Assembly: GCA_025358255.1 (NCBI GenBank)
Contig: JANYKC010000096.1
Location: forward strand, 124,001-188,000
Origin: Spirochaetaceae bacterium
Lineage (GTDB): Bacteria > Spirochaetota > Spirochaetia > Treponematales > Rectinemataceae
DNA length: 64,000 bases
Reading direction: 5' to 3'
Shown piece by piece: positions 24,929 to 33,355 of this stretch. A program made the translations under genes and the position numbers. Numbering within the stretch: position 1 is the stretch's first letter; each line of letters starts with the position of its first letter. Below the pieces are notes generated by a model. The model saw only the letters and a program-made list of their open reading frames with translations. It was not told the DNA's origin and did not search any database.

Positions 24929-25545
24929 GATTCCTGCCTCCAGGTTCCCGTCCGCCGCATGACGAGGACGTCGCCTTCGACAAGGACCGTCGAGTCGTCG
25001 GCTGCCACCAGCTTGCCCCTTCGTTCGATTCCAATGACGTGGCGGCCGCGGGGAAGGTCCAGCATGCCAAGGGCCTTTCCCGTCCATCCAGGAAGCGGGA
25101 TGACTCCGGCAAGACCAGAGTCCAGGTGCCCCTCGAGGGGCGCGAAGGTGAAACGCTGGATGCGGTCGAGTATCTGGTTGATTCCGGTCGAGGTGGGACA
25201 GACCGTATCGAGGCCGATGCTCCGGTAGAAGCCTTCCCGCGCGGGGTCGGTCATGCGCGCCAGGGCGAGCGGGACATGGAAGACGGTTTTCGCGATCTGC
25301 ACCGCCATGGCGTTGACCACATCATCGGAGGTCGCGGCCACGAACAGGTCCGCCTTCCTCAGGCCGGCAGCCTCCAGGACATCCTCATCGATCGGGTCGC
25401 CCTCCACCGTCACGCCGTCAAAATCGTTGCCGAGCCACCTTGCGTCGATCTTGTCCCCGATGACAACGACGTCATCGCCTTTCGCGGAAAGCACACGCGC
25501 CAGGCCTGAGCCAAGCCTGCCACTGCCTGCAATGATAGCCATCAT
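24925..25545 (-). CDS. trkA: TrkA-like RCK protein (first gene of the trk operon)
   Basis: A 206-residue protein beginning MMAIIAGSGRLGSGLARVLS with a GxGxxG nucleotide-binding loop and VVIGDK after strand 2. A C-terminal RCK_C-like domain contains VIGIERRGKLVAADDSTVLV. AGGAAGG stands 8 nt before ATG 25545. The two unequal RCK proteins could form a mixed ring under TrkH. The gene is divergent from the DUF4129/MoxR operon; a palindrome at 25655 lies between them. Confidence 0.87.
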   Translation of the reverse strand: MMAIIAGSGRLGSGLARVLSAKGDDVVVIGDKIDARWLGNDFDGVTVEGDPIDEDVLEAAGLRKADLFVAATSDDVVNAMAVQIAKTVFHVPLALARMTDPAREGFYRSIGLDTVCPTSTGINQILDRIQRFTFAPLEGHLDSGLAGVIPLPGWTGKALGMLDLPRGRHVIGIERRGKLVAADDSTVLVEGDVLVMRRTGTWRQES

Positions 25546-25654
25546 TCCCACAACCTTCCTGCGACCCCGGGAGCACATGGTCGCTCACCGATAAATTTCC
25601 CCAATAATGCCCTCCTTGCCCAGCCGGAAAGCGTAAGCAAGGACAGGCCTTCTG

Positions 25655-25669
25655 TTAACGCGGCGTTAA
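25655..25669. promoter_or_regulatory. Palindromic operator candidate between trk operon and DUF4129 operon
   Basis: TTAACGC-G-GCGTTAA, perfect 7-bp arms. It is the near twin of the site upstream of kdpDE (TTAACG-CGC-CGTTAA). It lies 110 nt upstream of the trkA ATG and 23 bp upstream of the -35 of the rightward promoter. Confidence 0.55.
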
Positions 25670-25691
25670 AATGCGCAAGGATCGCCTCCGC

Positions 25692-25720
25692 TTGACGCCC
25701 GGCCACCAAGGATCTAGTCT
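25692..25720 (+). promoter_or_regulatory. Sigma-70-type promoter for the DUF4129/MoxR operon
   Basis: TTGACG (25692-25697), a 17-nt spacer and TAGTCT (25715-25720). A start site about 7 nt downstream would put the ATG at 25729 almost at the mRNA 5' end. That agrees with the lack of a Shine-Dalgarno and suggests a (near-)leaderless message. Confidence 0.6.
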
Positions 25721-25728
25721 GTCTACGC

Positions 25729-26712
25729 ATGAAACCGGAAGACAAAAGCCAAATGGCGCCTTGGTCAATCCTGGCCATGGCCGCCCTTGTCCTCGCCAGC
25801 CTTGTCGTATCCCCAAGCCCGCGCGATTCTTCGCTTGCCGCCATCCTCAATGCCTTTTCCCGCGCTTGGGGCAGCACGGCAGTCATGGGCTCGGAGCTCC
25901 TCATGTCCTTCGGCGTCGGCGCCGGTATCGTCATACTTGGTATCATCATCGTCCTGGCCTTCCTGGACCGCAAGTCCGGCAGGGCGGCCCGCCCCGGCCG
26001 CCACTCGCGAAGTGTCAGGCAGGCCTGGATCGCCCTCGTGGTCCTTGCCCTTGCCTTCACCGTCCTTCCGCAGGTCATGGCCGCGATATACGGATCCTTC
26101 CTGTCCGGCAACCAGGGAGAGGCAGGCCAGACCGTTCCGGCGGACCCAAGGGCATCCGAGGATGCCGGCCTTGCGGCTGCCCTTGCCGGAAAAGTCCCCT
26201 CGGAGGAGCCAAGGCTGCCGAAGGACCGCCCCCTCCTCCTTGCCCTTTTCGCCGCGGGCGGAGCCCTTGCGGTGGGAGGGACCTTGCTCTTCGTCCTTCG
26301 CCCCGGCCGCGCCAAAAGCGGAGGGATGGCCTTCCCCATCCTCCCGGAAGCCCCGTTGGACATGGAAGCGGAAGGTGCCGGCCAGCTGGAATCCTTCCTG
26401 GTCGCACGGCGGATCCTGCAAACAGGGGACATAGTTCGGGACGCCGTCATCGCCGCCTATGCCGCGATGTGCGACATCCTGGCCCCGCCGTCCTTGGCCG
26501 GCAACGGGGACGCGACCCTGACAGCCAGGGAATTCGCGGCCCTCCTCGGCTCCCGCGGAATTGCCGAAACCGGGATAGCCGTCCTCACCGCGAAGTTCGA
26601 GATGGCCCGCTATTCGGCCGAAGCCATGGGCGAAGGAGACCGAAGCGAAGCCCTGTGGGCCCTCGAGGCCATTGAGGCGCGGCACAGGGCTGGCCTTGGG
26701 GGCCGGGCATGA
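25729..26712 (+). CDS. Membrane protein with C-terminal DUF4129-like domain
   Basis: A 327-residue protein with about four membrane helices (near residues 12-30, 60-85, 100-120 and 165-185) and a soluble C-terminal region. FEMARYSAEAMGEGDRSEALWALEAI matches the end of DUF4129 domains, which usually accompany MoxR ATPase and DUF58 proteins and transglutaminase-like partners. First gene of a five-gene operon; its stop overlaps the next ATG (ATGA). Function is unknown; a role in envelope protein assembly is inferred from the cluster type. Confidence 0.65.
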   Translation: MKPEDKSQMAPWSILAMAALVLASLVVSPSPRDSSLAAILNAFSRAWGSTAVMGSELLMSFGVGAGIVILGIIIVLAFLDRKSGRAARPGRHSRSVRQAWIALVVLALAFTVLPQVMAAIYGSFLSGNQGEAGQTVPADPRASEDAGLAAALAGKVPSEEPRLPKDRPLLLALFAAGGALAVGGTLLFVLRPGRAKSGGMAFPILPEAPLDMEAEGAGQLESFLVARRILQTGDIVRDAVIAAYAAMCDILAPPSLAGNGDATLTAREFAALLGSRGIAETGIAVLTAKFEMARYSAEAMGEGDRSEALWALEAIEARHRAGLGGRA

Positions 26713-27227
26713 GCGGCTGGACGGGATTCGCTCCGGTGGTCGCCCGCCTTGCGGCCGTGGCCGCGATGCTTGGCCTGGCCAGCCTCGTGCTACTGCGCTG
26801 CTTCCGGGCGGGGAGAAAAGCGGCCGGACAGCACGAGCTTGGGCGGGCCGCAAGGCCCTGCAGGCAAGGAGAGCGGGAGCTCGCGGCCCAGGTCGAAAGC
26901 GCGAAATCCCGCCCCCACTCGCGGGACATCCTGGCCCAGAGGCTCAAGGCCCTCTCCCGCGAAGTGGCTGCCCTCAGGTTCAACCTGGATGAAGGCGCGG
27001 CGCGCGACCTTGTCGAGGCGCGGGGTTTTCCGCCGCAAGCCGGCGCGGCGGACTTCCTTCTTGTGGATTACCTTTCCCGCAAGGCATCCGTCGATTCCGA
27101 CTTCCTCCCCAAGGCCCTCGCGGCGCTGTCGGCACTCAAGGAAAGCGCCGGATTGGACACGGAAAAAACAGGCCAGGCCAACATCGAAGATTCAAAGGAG
27201 AGCAGCCAGTGGATCCCGACAAAATGA
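26709..27227 (+). CDS. Single-span membrane protein of the MoxR operon, unknown
   Basis: A 172-residue protein with one N-terminal membrane helix (ARLAAVAAMLGLASLVLL) and a soluble, helical, charged remainder. No family is recognised. It overlaps the DUF4129 gene by 4 nt and runs 19 nt into the moxR-like gene, so it is translationally embedded in the operon. Its position between DUF4129 and MoxR suggests a partner of that system. Confidence 0.6.
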   Translation: MSGWTGFAPVVARLAAVAAMLGLASLVLLRCFRAGRKAAGQHELGRAARPCRQGERELAAQVESAKSRPHSRDILAQRLKALSREVAALRFNLDEGAARDLVEARGFPPQAGAADFLLVDYLSRKASVDSDFLPKALAALSALKESAGLDTEKTGQANIEDSKESSQWIPTK

Positions 27228-28174
27228 ATGCGGCCGAAGTCTGCAAGGCCCTCCTCGACGAGATGGAGAAGGCCATCATCGGCAAGCGGGCCTTCCTGGA
27301 GAAGCTCCTCGGCGCCGCCATAGCCGGAGGGCACGTCCTCATCGAGGACAAGCCGGGGCTTGCCAAGACCCTTGCGGCGCGGAGCTTCGCGCGCGTCTTC
27401 GGCCTGGTCTTCAAGCGCATCCAGTTCACGCCCGACCTCCTCCCCGCCGACATCACGGGTGCCTACATCCTCGACCGCAAGGAAGGGGGCCTCCGCCTCC
27501 TCGAGGGGCCCATCTTCGCGAACTTTGTCCTGGCCGACGAGGTCAACCGCGCGCCGCCCAAGACCCAGTCGGCCCTTCTCGAGGCCATGGAGGAGAAGCA
27601 AGCGACCCTCGAGGGCAAGACCCTCCTCCTGCCAAGTCCCTTCATGGTCATTGCCACGCAGAACCCCATCGAGTACGAGGGGACCTTCCCCCTTCCCGAA
27701 GCCCAGCTCGACCGCTTCCTGGTGCGCCTCTCCATCGGCTATCCCGAGAAGGAGGACGAGCTCGAGGTCCTCATGCGGCGGGCGGCACGCGGCACCGAGG
27801 AAGTAGACCTCTCCCGCCTCTTTGAAGCCTCCGACTTCCTTGGCCTAGTGGCCGCGGCCGAGACCGTCCACGTGGAACGGGACCTGGCGCGTTATGCGGT
27901 CGAGCTTGCGCGGGCGACCCGCGAGGCGCCCAGGGTGGCCGTCGGGGCCAGCCCCCGGGCCTCCCTTGCCCTCCTCAAGCTGGCCCGGGCCCACGCGGTG
28001 ATGGAGGGAAGGACCTTCGCCGTCCCCGACGACATCAAGTGGTGCGCCTTCGAGGCCCTGGTCCACCGCGTCATCCTCAAGCCCGAAGTCTGGGCCGCCG
28101 AGACCCTCGTGGAGGACGTGGTGCGGCAGGCAATAGCCTCGGTTCCCGTGCCCAAGGCCGAAGCCTCCGCATGA
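27209..28174 (+). CDS. MoxR-family AAA+ ATPase
   Basis: A 321-residue ATPase. Walker A is EDKPGLAKTL (residues ~46-55, with Pro-Gly-Leu-Ala variation normal for MoxR), Walker B/DE is VLADEVNRAPPKTQSALLEAMEE, and the MoxR segment IATQNPIEYEGTFPLPEAQLDRF is clear. MoxR proteins act as chaperones that mature partner proteins, often through VWA or DUF58 proteins. GTG 27209 is chosen because AAAGGAG lies 8 nt upstream; ATG 27224 is the alternative. The end overlaps the DUF58 gene by 4 nt. Confidence 0.93.
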   Translation: MDPDKMNAAEVCKALLDEMEKAIIGKRAFLEKLLGAAIAGGHVLIEDKPGLAKTLAARSFARVFGLVFKRIQFTPDLLPADITGAYILDRKEGGLRLLEGPIFANFVLADEVNRAPPKTQSALLEAMEEKQATLEGKTLLLPSPFMVIATQNPIEYEGTFPLPEAQLDRFLVRLSIGYPEKEDELEVLMRRAARGTEEVDLSRLFEASDFLGLVAAAETVHVERDLARYAVELARATREAPRVAVGASPRASLALLKLARAHAVMEGRTFAVPDDIKWCAFEALVHRVILKPEVWAAETLVEDVVRQAIASVPVPKAEASA

Positions 28175-29442
28175 GGGACCCGCGCGGCCCGGCGGCCTTC
28201 GCGGCCCTCCTCCTGGCCGCGGCCGGCATCGCCTTCGCCGAAGGCGCCTTTTTCGTGGCGGCCCTCCCCTTCGCGGCCTGGCTGCTCTGCGCAGCGCTGG
28301 CCAAGGCTCCCGCCATCAGCCTGGTGGCGCGCCGGGAAGCAAAACCTTCCTTCGTCCGACCCGGCGACCATGGGGAAGTGCGGCTATTCGTCACGAACCA
28401 GGGCGGCCGTCTAGACCTCCTGCGCCTCGAGGACCAGGTGCCGGAAGGTTGTGCGATCCTTGAAGGCCTGGCGCGCTGGGAGGGCAGCCTCGAGGCGGGG
28501 GCGACCACCGAGTTTGCCTACAGCCTTTCGTTGCCGCGCGGGGTTCATTCCTTCCCTGCCATCGAAGCCAAGGCCGAGTCCCTCTTCACCGCGCGCGCTT
28601 CCAAGGCGAGGCTCGACTGCCCCGCCCTCGTCGTCGCCTCCCCTCGGGACCTTCCCCTCAAAAGCCTAGCCCTACAGGCCGAGGCCGCCCGGAGCTTCTC
28701 GGGCAGGAGCAGGTCCAGGAAGGCGGGATCGGGCACCGACTTCGCGGGGACCCGCGAGTACCGGCCGGGAGATCCCCTGCGGAGCCTCAACTGGCGGGCC
28801 GAGTCCCACTGGGACATGGCCATCGTGAATGTCTACGAGGAGGAGAGGGCGCTTGACGTCGGCGTCATCCTCGATGCGCGGGCCGCAAGCTATGGCAGCG
28901 TCGGAGAATTCGAAGCCGCGGCGGCGGCGGCTTCCTCGATAGCCCAGACCTTATTGGCGGGCGGCAACCGTGTGGCCTTCCTCTGCTACGGTTCGACGGT
29001 GGAGTGGACGGCCCCCGGCCTCGGCCGCGAGCACTCGCTGCGGCTGGCACTGGCCATCTCCCGCGCGCGCATCGGCGACCACGCGGTGTTCGAGCGTTTC
29101 GACAACATCCCCACGAGGCTCTTCCCCCCGAAGTCGGCCATCGTCCTCGTCAGTCCCCTCCTCACCGATGATCTTGGCCCCCTGCGGAGCCTTGCCCGCC
29201 TTGGCTACACGGTGAGCATCCTCAGGCCCCTTCCTGCCGGGGCAAGAGCCGACAAAGGCACGGCCCCAAGCGCCGCCACCTTGTTGGCACGGCGGATCAT
29301 CGCACTCGAGGGCAGTGTCCTTGAGGCAAGGCTTCGCAACGCAGGCTTGACGGTCGCCGACTGGCGGGAGGGAGAGGCGCTATCAGCCGTCACCGGCTTT
29401 GGCAGGGGCCGCGGCCGGCCTTCCACCGGGAGGATGGCATGA
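28171..29442 (+). CDS. DUF58 family protein, MoxR partner
   Basis: A 423-residue protein with two N-terminal membrane helices (residues ~8-45), a beta-rich middle, and the DUF58 hallmark GTDFAGTREYRPGDPLRSLNW. A VWA-like fold follows (VGVILDARAASYG ... VAFLCYGS), with an Asp at the metal-ion-dependent-adhesion position. DUF58 proteins are the usual substrate adaptor of MoxR. ATG 28171 overlaps the moxR stop; its own stop overlaps the next gene by 4 nt. Confidence 0.9.
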   Translation: MRDPRGPAAFAALLLAAAGIAFAEGAFFVAALPFAAWLLCAALAKAPAISLVARREAKPSFVRPGDHGEVRLFVTNQGGRLDLLRLEDQVPEGCAILEGLARWEGSLEAGATTEFAYSLSLPRGVHSFPAIEAKAESLFTARASKARLDCPALVVASPRDLPLKSLALQAEAARSFSGRSRSRKAGSGTDFAGTREYRPGDPLRSLNWRAESHWDMAIVNVYEEERALDVGVILDARAASYGSVGEFEAAAAAASSIAQTLLAGGNRVAFLCYGSTVEWTAPGLGREHSLRLALAISRARIGDHAVFERFDNIPTRLFPPKSAIVLVSPLLTDDLGPLRSLARLGYTVSILRPLPAGARADKGTAPSAATLLARRIIALEGSVLEARLRNAGLTVADWREGEALSAVTGFGRGRGRPSTGRMA

Positions 29443-29732
29443 CCGCAGCGACCGATCTCGCCGGAAACCTGGCATTTGGCGCCCTCCTTGCCGCGCCGGC
29501 CGCGGCCTTCGCGCTTTCCCGCGCAGCGGTAGCCTGGGGGAAGGTGGACCGTAAGGCCAGGCGAAGCCTCCTTGAGCGTTGCGCTACCTTCATAGCCATG
29601 TCCATCCTTGTCTGCTCTCTCCTCGGTGCGGTCCGAGGCGCTTTTTCCTGGCCGCCACTGGCGCAGGTCGTCGCAGGCCTGGCGGCATCCGCCGCCCTTT
29701 ACAAAGCCGCCTCGGGGTTCCGCCGGGACTGA
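29439..29732 (+). CDS. Small membrane protein closing the MoxR operon
   Basis: A 97-residue protein with probably three hydrophobic segments (near residues 10-28, 48-65 and 72-88) and basic loops. Not recognised. Its ATG overlaps the DUF58 stop (ATGA). It ends 27 nt before the stop of the convergent fluC; a short GGCCGT/CGGCC hairpin lies in the gap. Confidence 0.55.
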   Translation: MTAATDLAGNLAFGALLAAPAAAFALSRAAVAWGKVDRKARRSLLERCATFIAMSILVCSLLGAVRGAFSWPPLAQVVAGLAASAALYKAASGFRRD

Positions 29733-29759
29733 AGCCCTGGCCGTGACGGCCTGCGTCGC

Positions 29760-30134
29760 CTAACGCCTCGCCGCGATGATGTAGCCGAGGGCCGCGAGCA
29801 CGAGGCCCAGGACGTTGTCGAGGGCGATGTTCGCGAAGGCCTTTCCCCATTGGGCACGGCGCATGAACTCGAAGGTGTCGAAGGCGTAGCTGGAAAAGGT
29901 GGTCAGGCCGCCAAGGAAGCCGACGATGAAAAGCGGGCGGGTGCGAGGAGGGAGAAGCTGCCGTTCAAGGAGTCCTGCCGCGGCGCCGATGAGGAAGCAT
30001 CCAATCAGGTTGACCGCAAGGGTGGCCCAGGGGAAACCCGGTCCCAGGAGCCTGGCGCCGAGGCGCGAGGCGGCGAAACGCAGCACGGCACCGAGGCCTC
30101 CACCCGCGAAAACATAGGCGAACTCAGCGAACAT
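29760..30134 (-). CDS. crcB: Fluoride channel Fluc/CrcB
   Basis: A 124-residue, four-helix membrane protein. Family signatures are GGGLGAVLRF at the N-terminus, GFPWATLAVNLIGCFLIG with the conserved Asn, and GFLGGLTTFSSYAFDTFE with the TTFSS polar track. It forms dimeric fluoride-exporting channels. ATG 30134 lies 11 nt inside the end of the GNAT gene, the last gene of the mutM operon. Confidence 0.93.
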   Translation of the reverse strand: MFAEFAYVFAGGGLGAVLRFAASRLGARLLGPGFPWATLAVNLIGCFLIGAAAGLLERQLLPPRTRPLFIVGFLGGLTTFSSYAFDTFEFMRRAQWGKAFANIALDNVLGLVLAALGYIIAARR

Positions 30135-30687
30135 TCTCCTGCCCTCCCATGGCCTTGCCCAGCGGCTTGACATAGCGCATCTCGACGGCGCCGAGGTTCT
30201 CGATCACCTGGGTCTTGCCCTCGGCGCGGAAGCCATGCTTTTCATAGAAGGCCCGAGCTCCCGGGTTCCTCTCGAAGACCCATACCAGGACTTCCTTGCG
30301 GCCGCGCCGGCGGGCCTCGTCCTCGCAGAGCTCGATGAGCCCGCCGCCGAAGCCCGAGCGCAGGAAGGCCGGATCGACGTAGATGCCCCAGAGCTCGAAG
30401 CTCGTCCCGTCGCGGTCAGGGTCCCGCGTATCCCCCATCGTCATGAAGGCCCTGATGATGCCGTCCGTCTCCACCACCCAGGTCTCGCCCGCGCCGGCGG
30501 CTGTCTCCGCCTCGGCCGTCAGGCTTTTCCTCCAGCGCTCGGCCGAGGCAGCGACCCGCATTTTGCCAAAGAGGACATCGTCCGTGACGATGCCGCGGTA
30601 GGCGCATCGCCAGCCGAAGACATGGATCTCCGCTATCCTTCCCGCGTCGTCCAGTTGCGCGCGCCTGTGCATGGCTTCCCCCGTCAT
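30124..30687 (-). CDS. GNAT family N-acetyltransferase
   Basis: A 187-residue GNAT enzyme. The acetyl-CoA pyrophosphate loop is at SGFGGGLIEL (R/Q-x-x-G-x-G/A type), preceded by strand LWGIYVDPAFL, with the end motif NPGARAFYEKHGFRAEG typical of Rim-like acetyltransferases. An acetyl acceptor cannot be told from sequence. ATG 30687 overlaps the mutM stop (ATGA); the 3' end overlaps crcB. Confidence 0.88.
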   Translation of the reverse strand: MTGEAMHRRAQLDDAGRIAEIHVFGWRCAYRGIVTDDVLFGKMRVAASAERWRKSLTAEAETAAGAGETWVVETDGIIRAFMTMGDTRDPDRDGTSFELWGIYVDPAFLRSGFGGGLIELCEDEARRRGRKEVLVWVFERNPGARAFYEKHGFRAEGKTQVIENLGAVEMRYVKPLGKAMGGQENVR

Positions 30688-31619
30688 TTCGGCAGTTTGT
30701 TCCAGTCCAGCCCCTTGCCGGCCTTGTCGGGTTGGCAGACGGGGCAAAAAAAAGAATCAAAGCCGAGGACGCCCGCCTTGCGGATGGAGGCGCCGCAGCG
30801 CGGACAGGCCTGCCCCGCGCGGCCGCGTACGCGCATGTGGTCCCGCACCTTCTCCTCGAGGGGGCGCCCCGCCTCCTCTACCTTCGCGATCCCCCAAGAC
30901 AGGACCGAATTGGTCGCATCGTACAATGCGCGCCTTTGCGCCTCGTCCAGCCGATTGCAGGACGCCTTGGGGTGGATGCCCGCCTCGAAGAGGATCTCGT
31001 CGGCATAGGCGTTCCCGATCGCCGAGAGGCAGGACTGGTCCATGAGGAATACGCGGGCCTGGCAGCGTCTTTTCGCGATGAGGGCTTCGAACAATCCCCA
31101 GGTGAATTCAGGGGAGGCCAGGTCAACGCCCTGTCCCTTGAAAAAGGGGATGGCACCCCTGTGCGAAGGCAGGCAGATGTAGACCTTCCCCATGCTCTTC
31201 TCGTCGCCGTAGGAAAGGACCTGGCCATCATCAAGGTCCATGCTGAAGCAGGTATGGGCAAGGGGCTTTCGGGAAGCCTCCGCAAGACGCAACCGCCCCG
31301 CGAGCATCAGGTGCATGATGAGATCAAGCGGCCCATCGGCGCCAGCAGGCGACGCGCCAGCAGGGGCCGCGCTCGGTGGCGCCGCGTCCGCGGCCGCGCC
31401 ACAGTCGGTCATGGCCGCCGGCCCCAAGGTGAAGTGGAGGAAGGGGCCGCGCCGCACGAGGGAAGAGAAGCGCCGCCCTGTCACAAGTCCACCAAGGGTG
31501 CCTGGAAGGAGGAGCCGCAGCACGATGGGCTCCTTGACCCTGGCCGCCTCTATCCGCCGCCCTTCCAGGGCGGGGCCAAGCGCTTTCACGATGTGGACGA
31601 GGTCGGGCAGCTCAGGCAT
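30684..31619 (-). CDS. mutM: Fpg/MutM/Nei-family DNA glycosylase
   Basis: A 311-residue base-excision repair enzyme. The chain starts MPELPDL, giving Pro2 as the catalytic amine and Glu3, as in Fpg. The C-terminal zinc finger is CPRCGASI...FFCPVCQ. An Ala/Pro/Gly-rich insertion near residues 72-95 (encoded around 31340-31400) is unusual and lengthens the protein beyond the common ~270. It removes oxidised purines and has AP-lyase activity. The ATG overlaps the stop of the upstream chimeric ABC gene, and its stop overlaps the GNAT start. Confidence 0.88.
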   Translation of the reverse strand: MPELPDLVHIVKALGPALEGRRIEAARVKEPIVLRLLLPGTLGGLVTGRRFSSLVRRGPFLHFTLGPAAMTDCGAAADAAPPSAAPAGASPAGADGPLDLIMHLMLAGRLRLAEASRKPLAHTCFSMDLDDGQVLSYGDEKSMGKVYICLPSHRGAIPFFKGQGVDLASPEFTWGLFEALIAKRRCQARVFLMDQSCLSAIGNAYADEILFEAGIHPKASCNRLDEAQRRALYDATNSVLSWGIAKVEEAGRPLEEKVRDHMRVRGRAGQACPRCGASIRKAGVLGFDSFFCPVCQPDKAGKGLDWNKLPK

Positions 31620-32086
31620 CAGCGGCCCTTCCGGAAGCGGCCGAGCCCCACCACGGCGAGCGCGAGGAAGAGGAGGCCGAAGCCCCAGATGGCCGCGAGG
31701 GCGGGAAGGATGGAGCCAAGGCTCCTGCCGTGTATCATCAGGTCCCTGAGGGCGTTGCCCGCGTAGGTGAGGGGAAAGAAATAGGAAAGGTTGGACAGGC
31801 CATCGAGATCCCCATAGAGGGCATCGGCCTGGGCCATGTAGCCCACGCGGGAAAGGGTCTTCCTGCAGGGAAGCTTTTCGCCGAACAGCCTGACCTCGCC
31901 GGAATCCGGCGCAAGGAGGCCGACGAGGACCCGCGCGAGGCTGGTCTTTCCCGAACCGGAGGGGCCGATGAGGCCCAAGACTTCCCCGGGCAGTATGTCG
32001 AGATCGAGGGAGGCAAGGGCTTCCACCGAACCGAAACGCTTGGTGATGCCGCGCGCCATGGCTATAGCCGCGCTGTCGATGCTCAT
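31619..32086 (-). pseudogene. Chimeric remnant: ABC ATPase N-terminus fused to ABC-2 permease C-terminus
   Basis: 155 codons. Residues 1-100 are an ABC ATPase start with Walker A GPSGSGKTS and a Q-loop VGYMAQADALYGDLDGLSNL. The frame then passes directly into SYFFPLTYAGNALRDLMIHG and a last membrane helix, which is the end of an ABC-2 permease. The signature motif, Walker B and most permease helices are missing, so an in-frame deletion between adjacent ATPase and permease genes is the simple explanation. The stop still overlaps mutM (ATGA), so the remnant may persist because it couples mutM translation. No active transporter can result. Confidence 0.85.
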
Positions 32087-32188
32087 GACACCGAGCATAC
32101 GCCTACTGCCAGGCCTCGGCAAGTCACAAGGTAGGTTCCAGCGCGCGAGTCTATCCCCCGCGAAAGCGGATTGTGGTATCATTTTTCC

Positions 32189-33187
32189 ATGAAGAATGAA
32201 AAGCCGGACCGCAAGGCCCTTGAAGCCTTGATCAGCCATGATCCCTCGGCTGCCTATGTCTTCGCCCGTGACATCCTTGGCGCGAAGGGAAAGGAGCTGG
32301 AGACAATCCGTGCCGCGTCCTTGCGCGCTCCCCTCATGCTCGAGCTCATCGCCGATCTGGAGCGATGGCCTGGCATCCCCCTCGCGAGCCACAAAAGCGC
32401 GGAGCAATGCTTCCACAAGCTCTCGCTGGCGACGGAACTCGGCTTGGCGAAAAGCGATCCTGGCGCTGGGGACTTGGCCAGCAAGGTGATGGCCTCCGTT
32501 TCGGATGAGGGTCCCTTCGCCCTGCCCATGAAGATCGGCGCCGGGCATGGGGGAAGCGGCGAAAGCCTCCCAGCCTGGGCGCTTTGCGACGCGCCCGTGA
32601 CCTTGCGCGCCATTGTGAGGATGGGCTACGGGAAGGATGCCCGCGTCGTGAAAGCGATCGACCATCTGGCAAGCCTGGCCTTCGCGCGTGGCTGGCCCTG
32701 CGCGGCTTCGGCCACCTTGGGCGGCTGGCGAGGTCCAGGGAGGAAAGACGATCCCTGCCCCTATGCAACCCTCGTCATGCTCGAACTCCTCCTGGATGCG
32801 ACTGACGACGACGGCAGGAGGATGTCCAGGTTCGAACCCCTCGTCGCCAGCGCCGCCACAAGCCTTCTCGACCTCTGGAAAAGGAGCAGGGATGCCCATC
32901 CCTACATCTTTTACATGGGCAACAACTTCAGGAAGCTCAAGGCTCCACTCCTGTGGTACGACCTGCTTCATGTCCTTGACGCCCTTTCGCGCATCGAGGC
33001 GATCAGGAAGGACAAAAGCCTCGCCCAGATGGTCGATGTGCTGGAAGGCCAAGACGAGAAGGGGCTCTTTGTGCCCGGATCCGTATATGCGCGATGGAAG
33101 GGCTACGACTTTGGCCAGAAAAAAGCGCCTTCGGCCTACCTGTCTGTCGTGGCCTGGCGCATCCTTCAAAGGCTAGGAAGATTGTAG
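32189..33187 (+). CDS. Alpha/alpha-toroid (prenyltransferase-like) protein, uncharacterised family
   Basis: A 332-residue, mostly helical protein. The C-terminal pattern KAPLLWYDLLHVLDALSRI ... GLFVPGSVYARWKGYDFGQKK ... PSAYLSVVAWRIL recurs in a widespread uncharacterised family with terpene-cyclase/prenyltransferase-like repeats. Cys residues in the middle (PCAASATLGG, DPCPYATLVML) resemble positions conserved in that family. No function is known to me. ATG 32189 has no good Shine-Dalgarno. It is divergent from the ABC remnant. Confidence 0.65.
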   Translation: MKNEKPDRKALEALISHDPSAAYVFARDILGAKGKELETIRAASLRAPLMLELIADLERWPGIPLASHKSAEQCFHKLSLATELGLAKSDPGAGDLASKVMASVSDEGPFALPMKIGAGHGGSGESLPAWALCDAPVTLRAIVRMGYGKDARVVKAIDHLASLAFARGWPCAASATLGGWRGPGRKDDPCPYATLVMLELLLDATDDDGRRMSRFEPLVASAATSLLDLWKRSRDAHPYIFYMGNNFRKLKAPLLWYDLLHVLDALSRIEAIRKDKSLAQMVDVLEGQDEKGLFVPGSVYARWKGYDFGQKKAPSAYLSVVAWRILQRLGRL

Positions 33188-33293
33188 AGGTTTTGGAGTG
33201 CTACCAAGATTGTTGGGGCCTCGAATTCCAGGCTGAAGGTGCCGCCGAGTATTCGACACAGCTTACTAAGGTTCGAAGTTCGGCTAATGTTTA

Positions 33294-33322
33294 AAATGAA
33301 AAACCGCCTCGTATAAGGCGGT
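33294..33322 (-). terminator. Terminator after rpmB
   Basis: On the minus strand, stem ACCGCCT/AGGCGGT with a 6-nt loop is followed by TTTTTCATTTT, 34 nt after the rpmB stop. Confidence 0.85.
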
Positions 33323-33355
33323 CTTCCATGAGCAATTCCCTTGCGGGATCAGGAA

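Noticed and set aside
30684-31619. Endonuclease VIII (nei) instead of mutM
   Set aside because: MPELPDL and zinc finger fit both; without a profile search the Fpg/MutM name is kept as the more general choice.
33188-33300. tRNA-like GGTTCGAA / TTCGAATTCC words
   Set aside because: No cloverleaf could be built around them.
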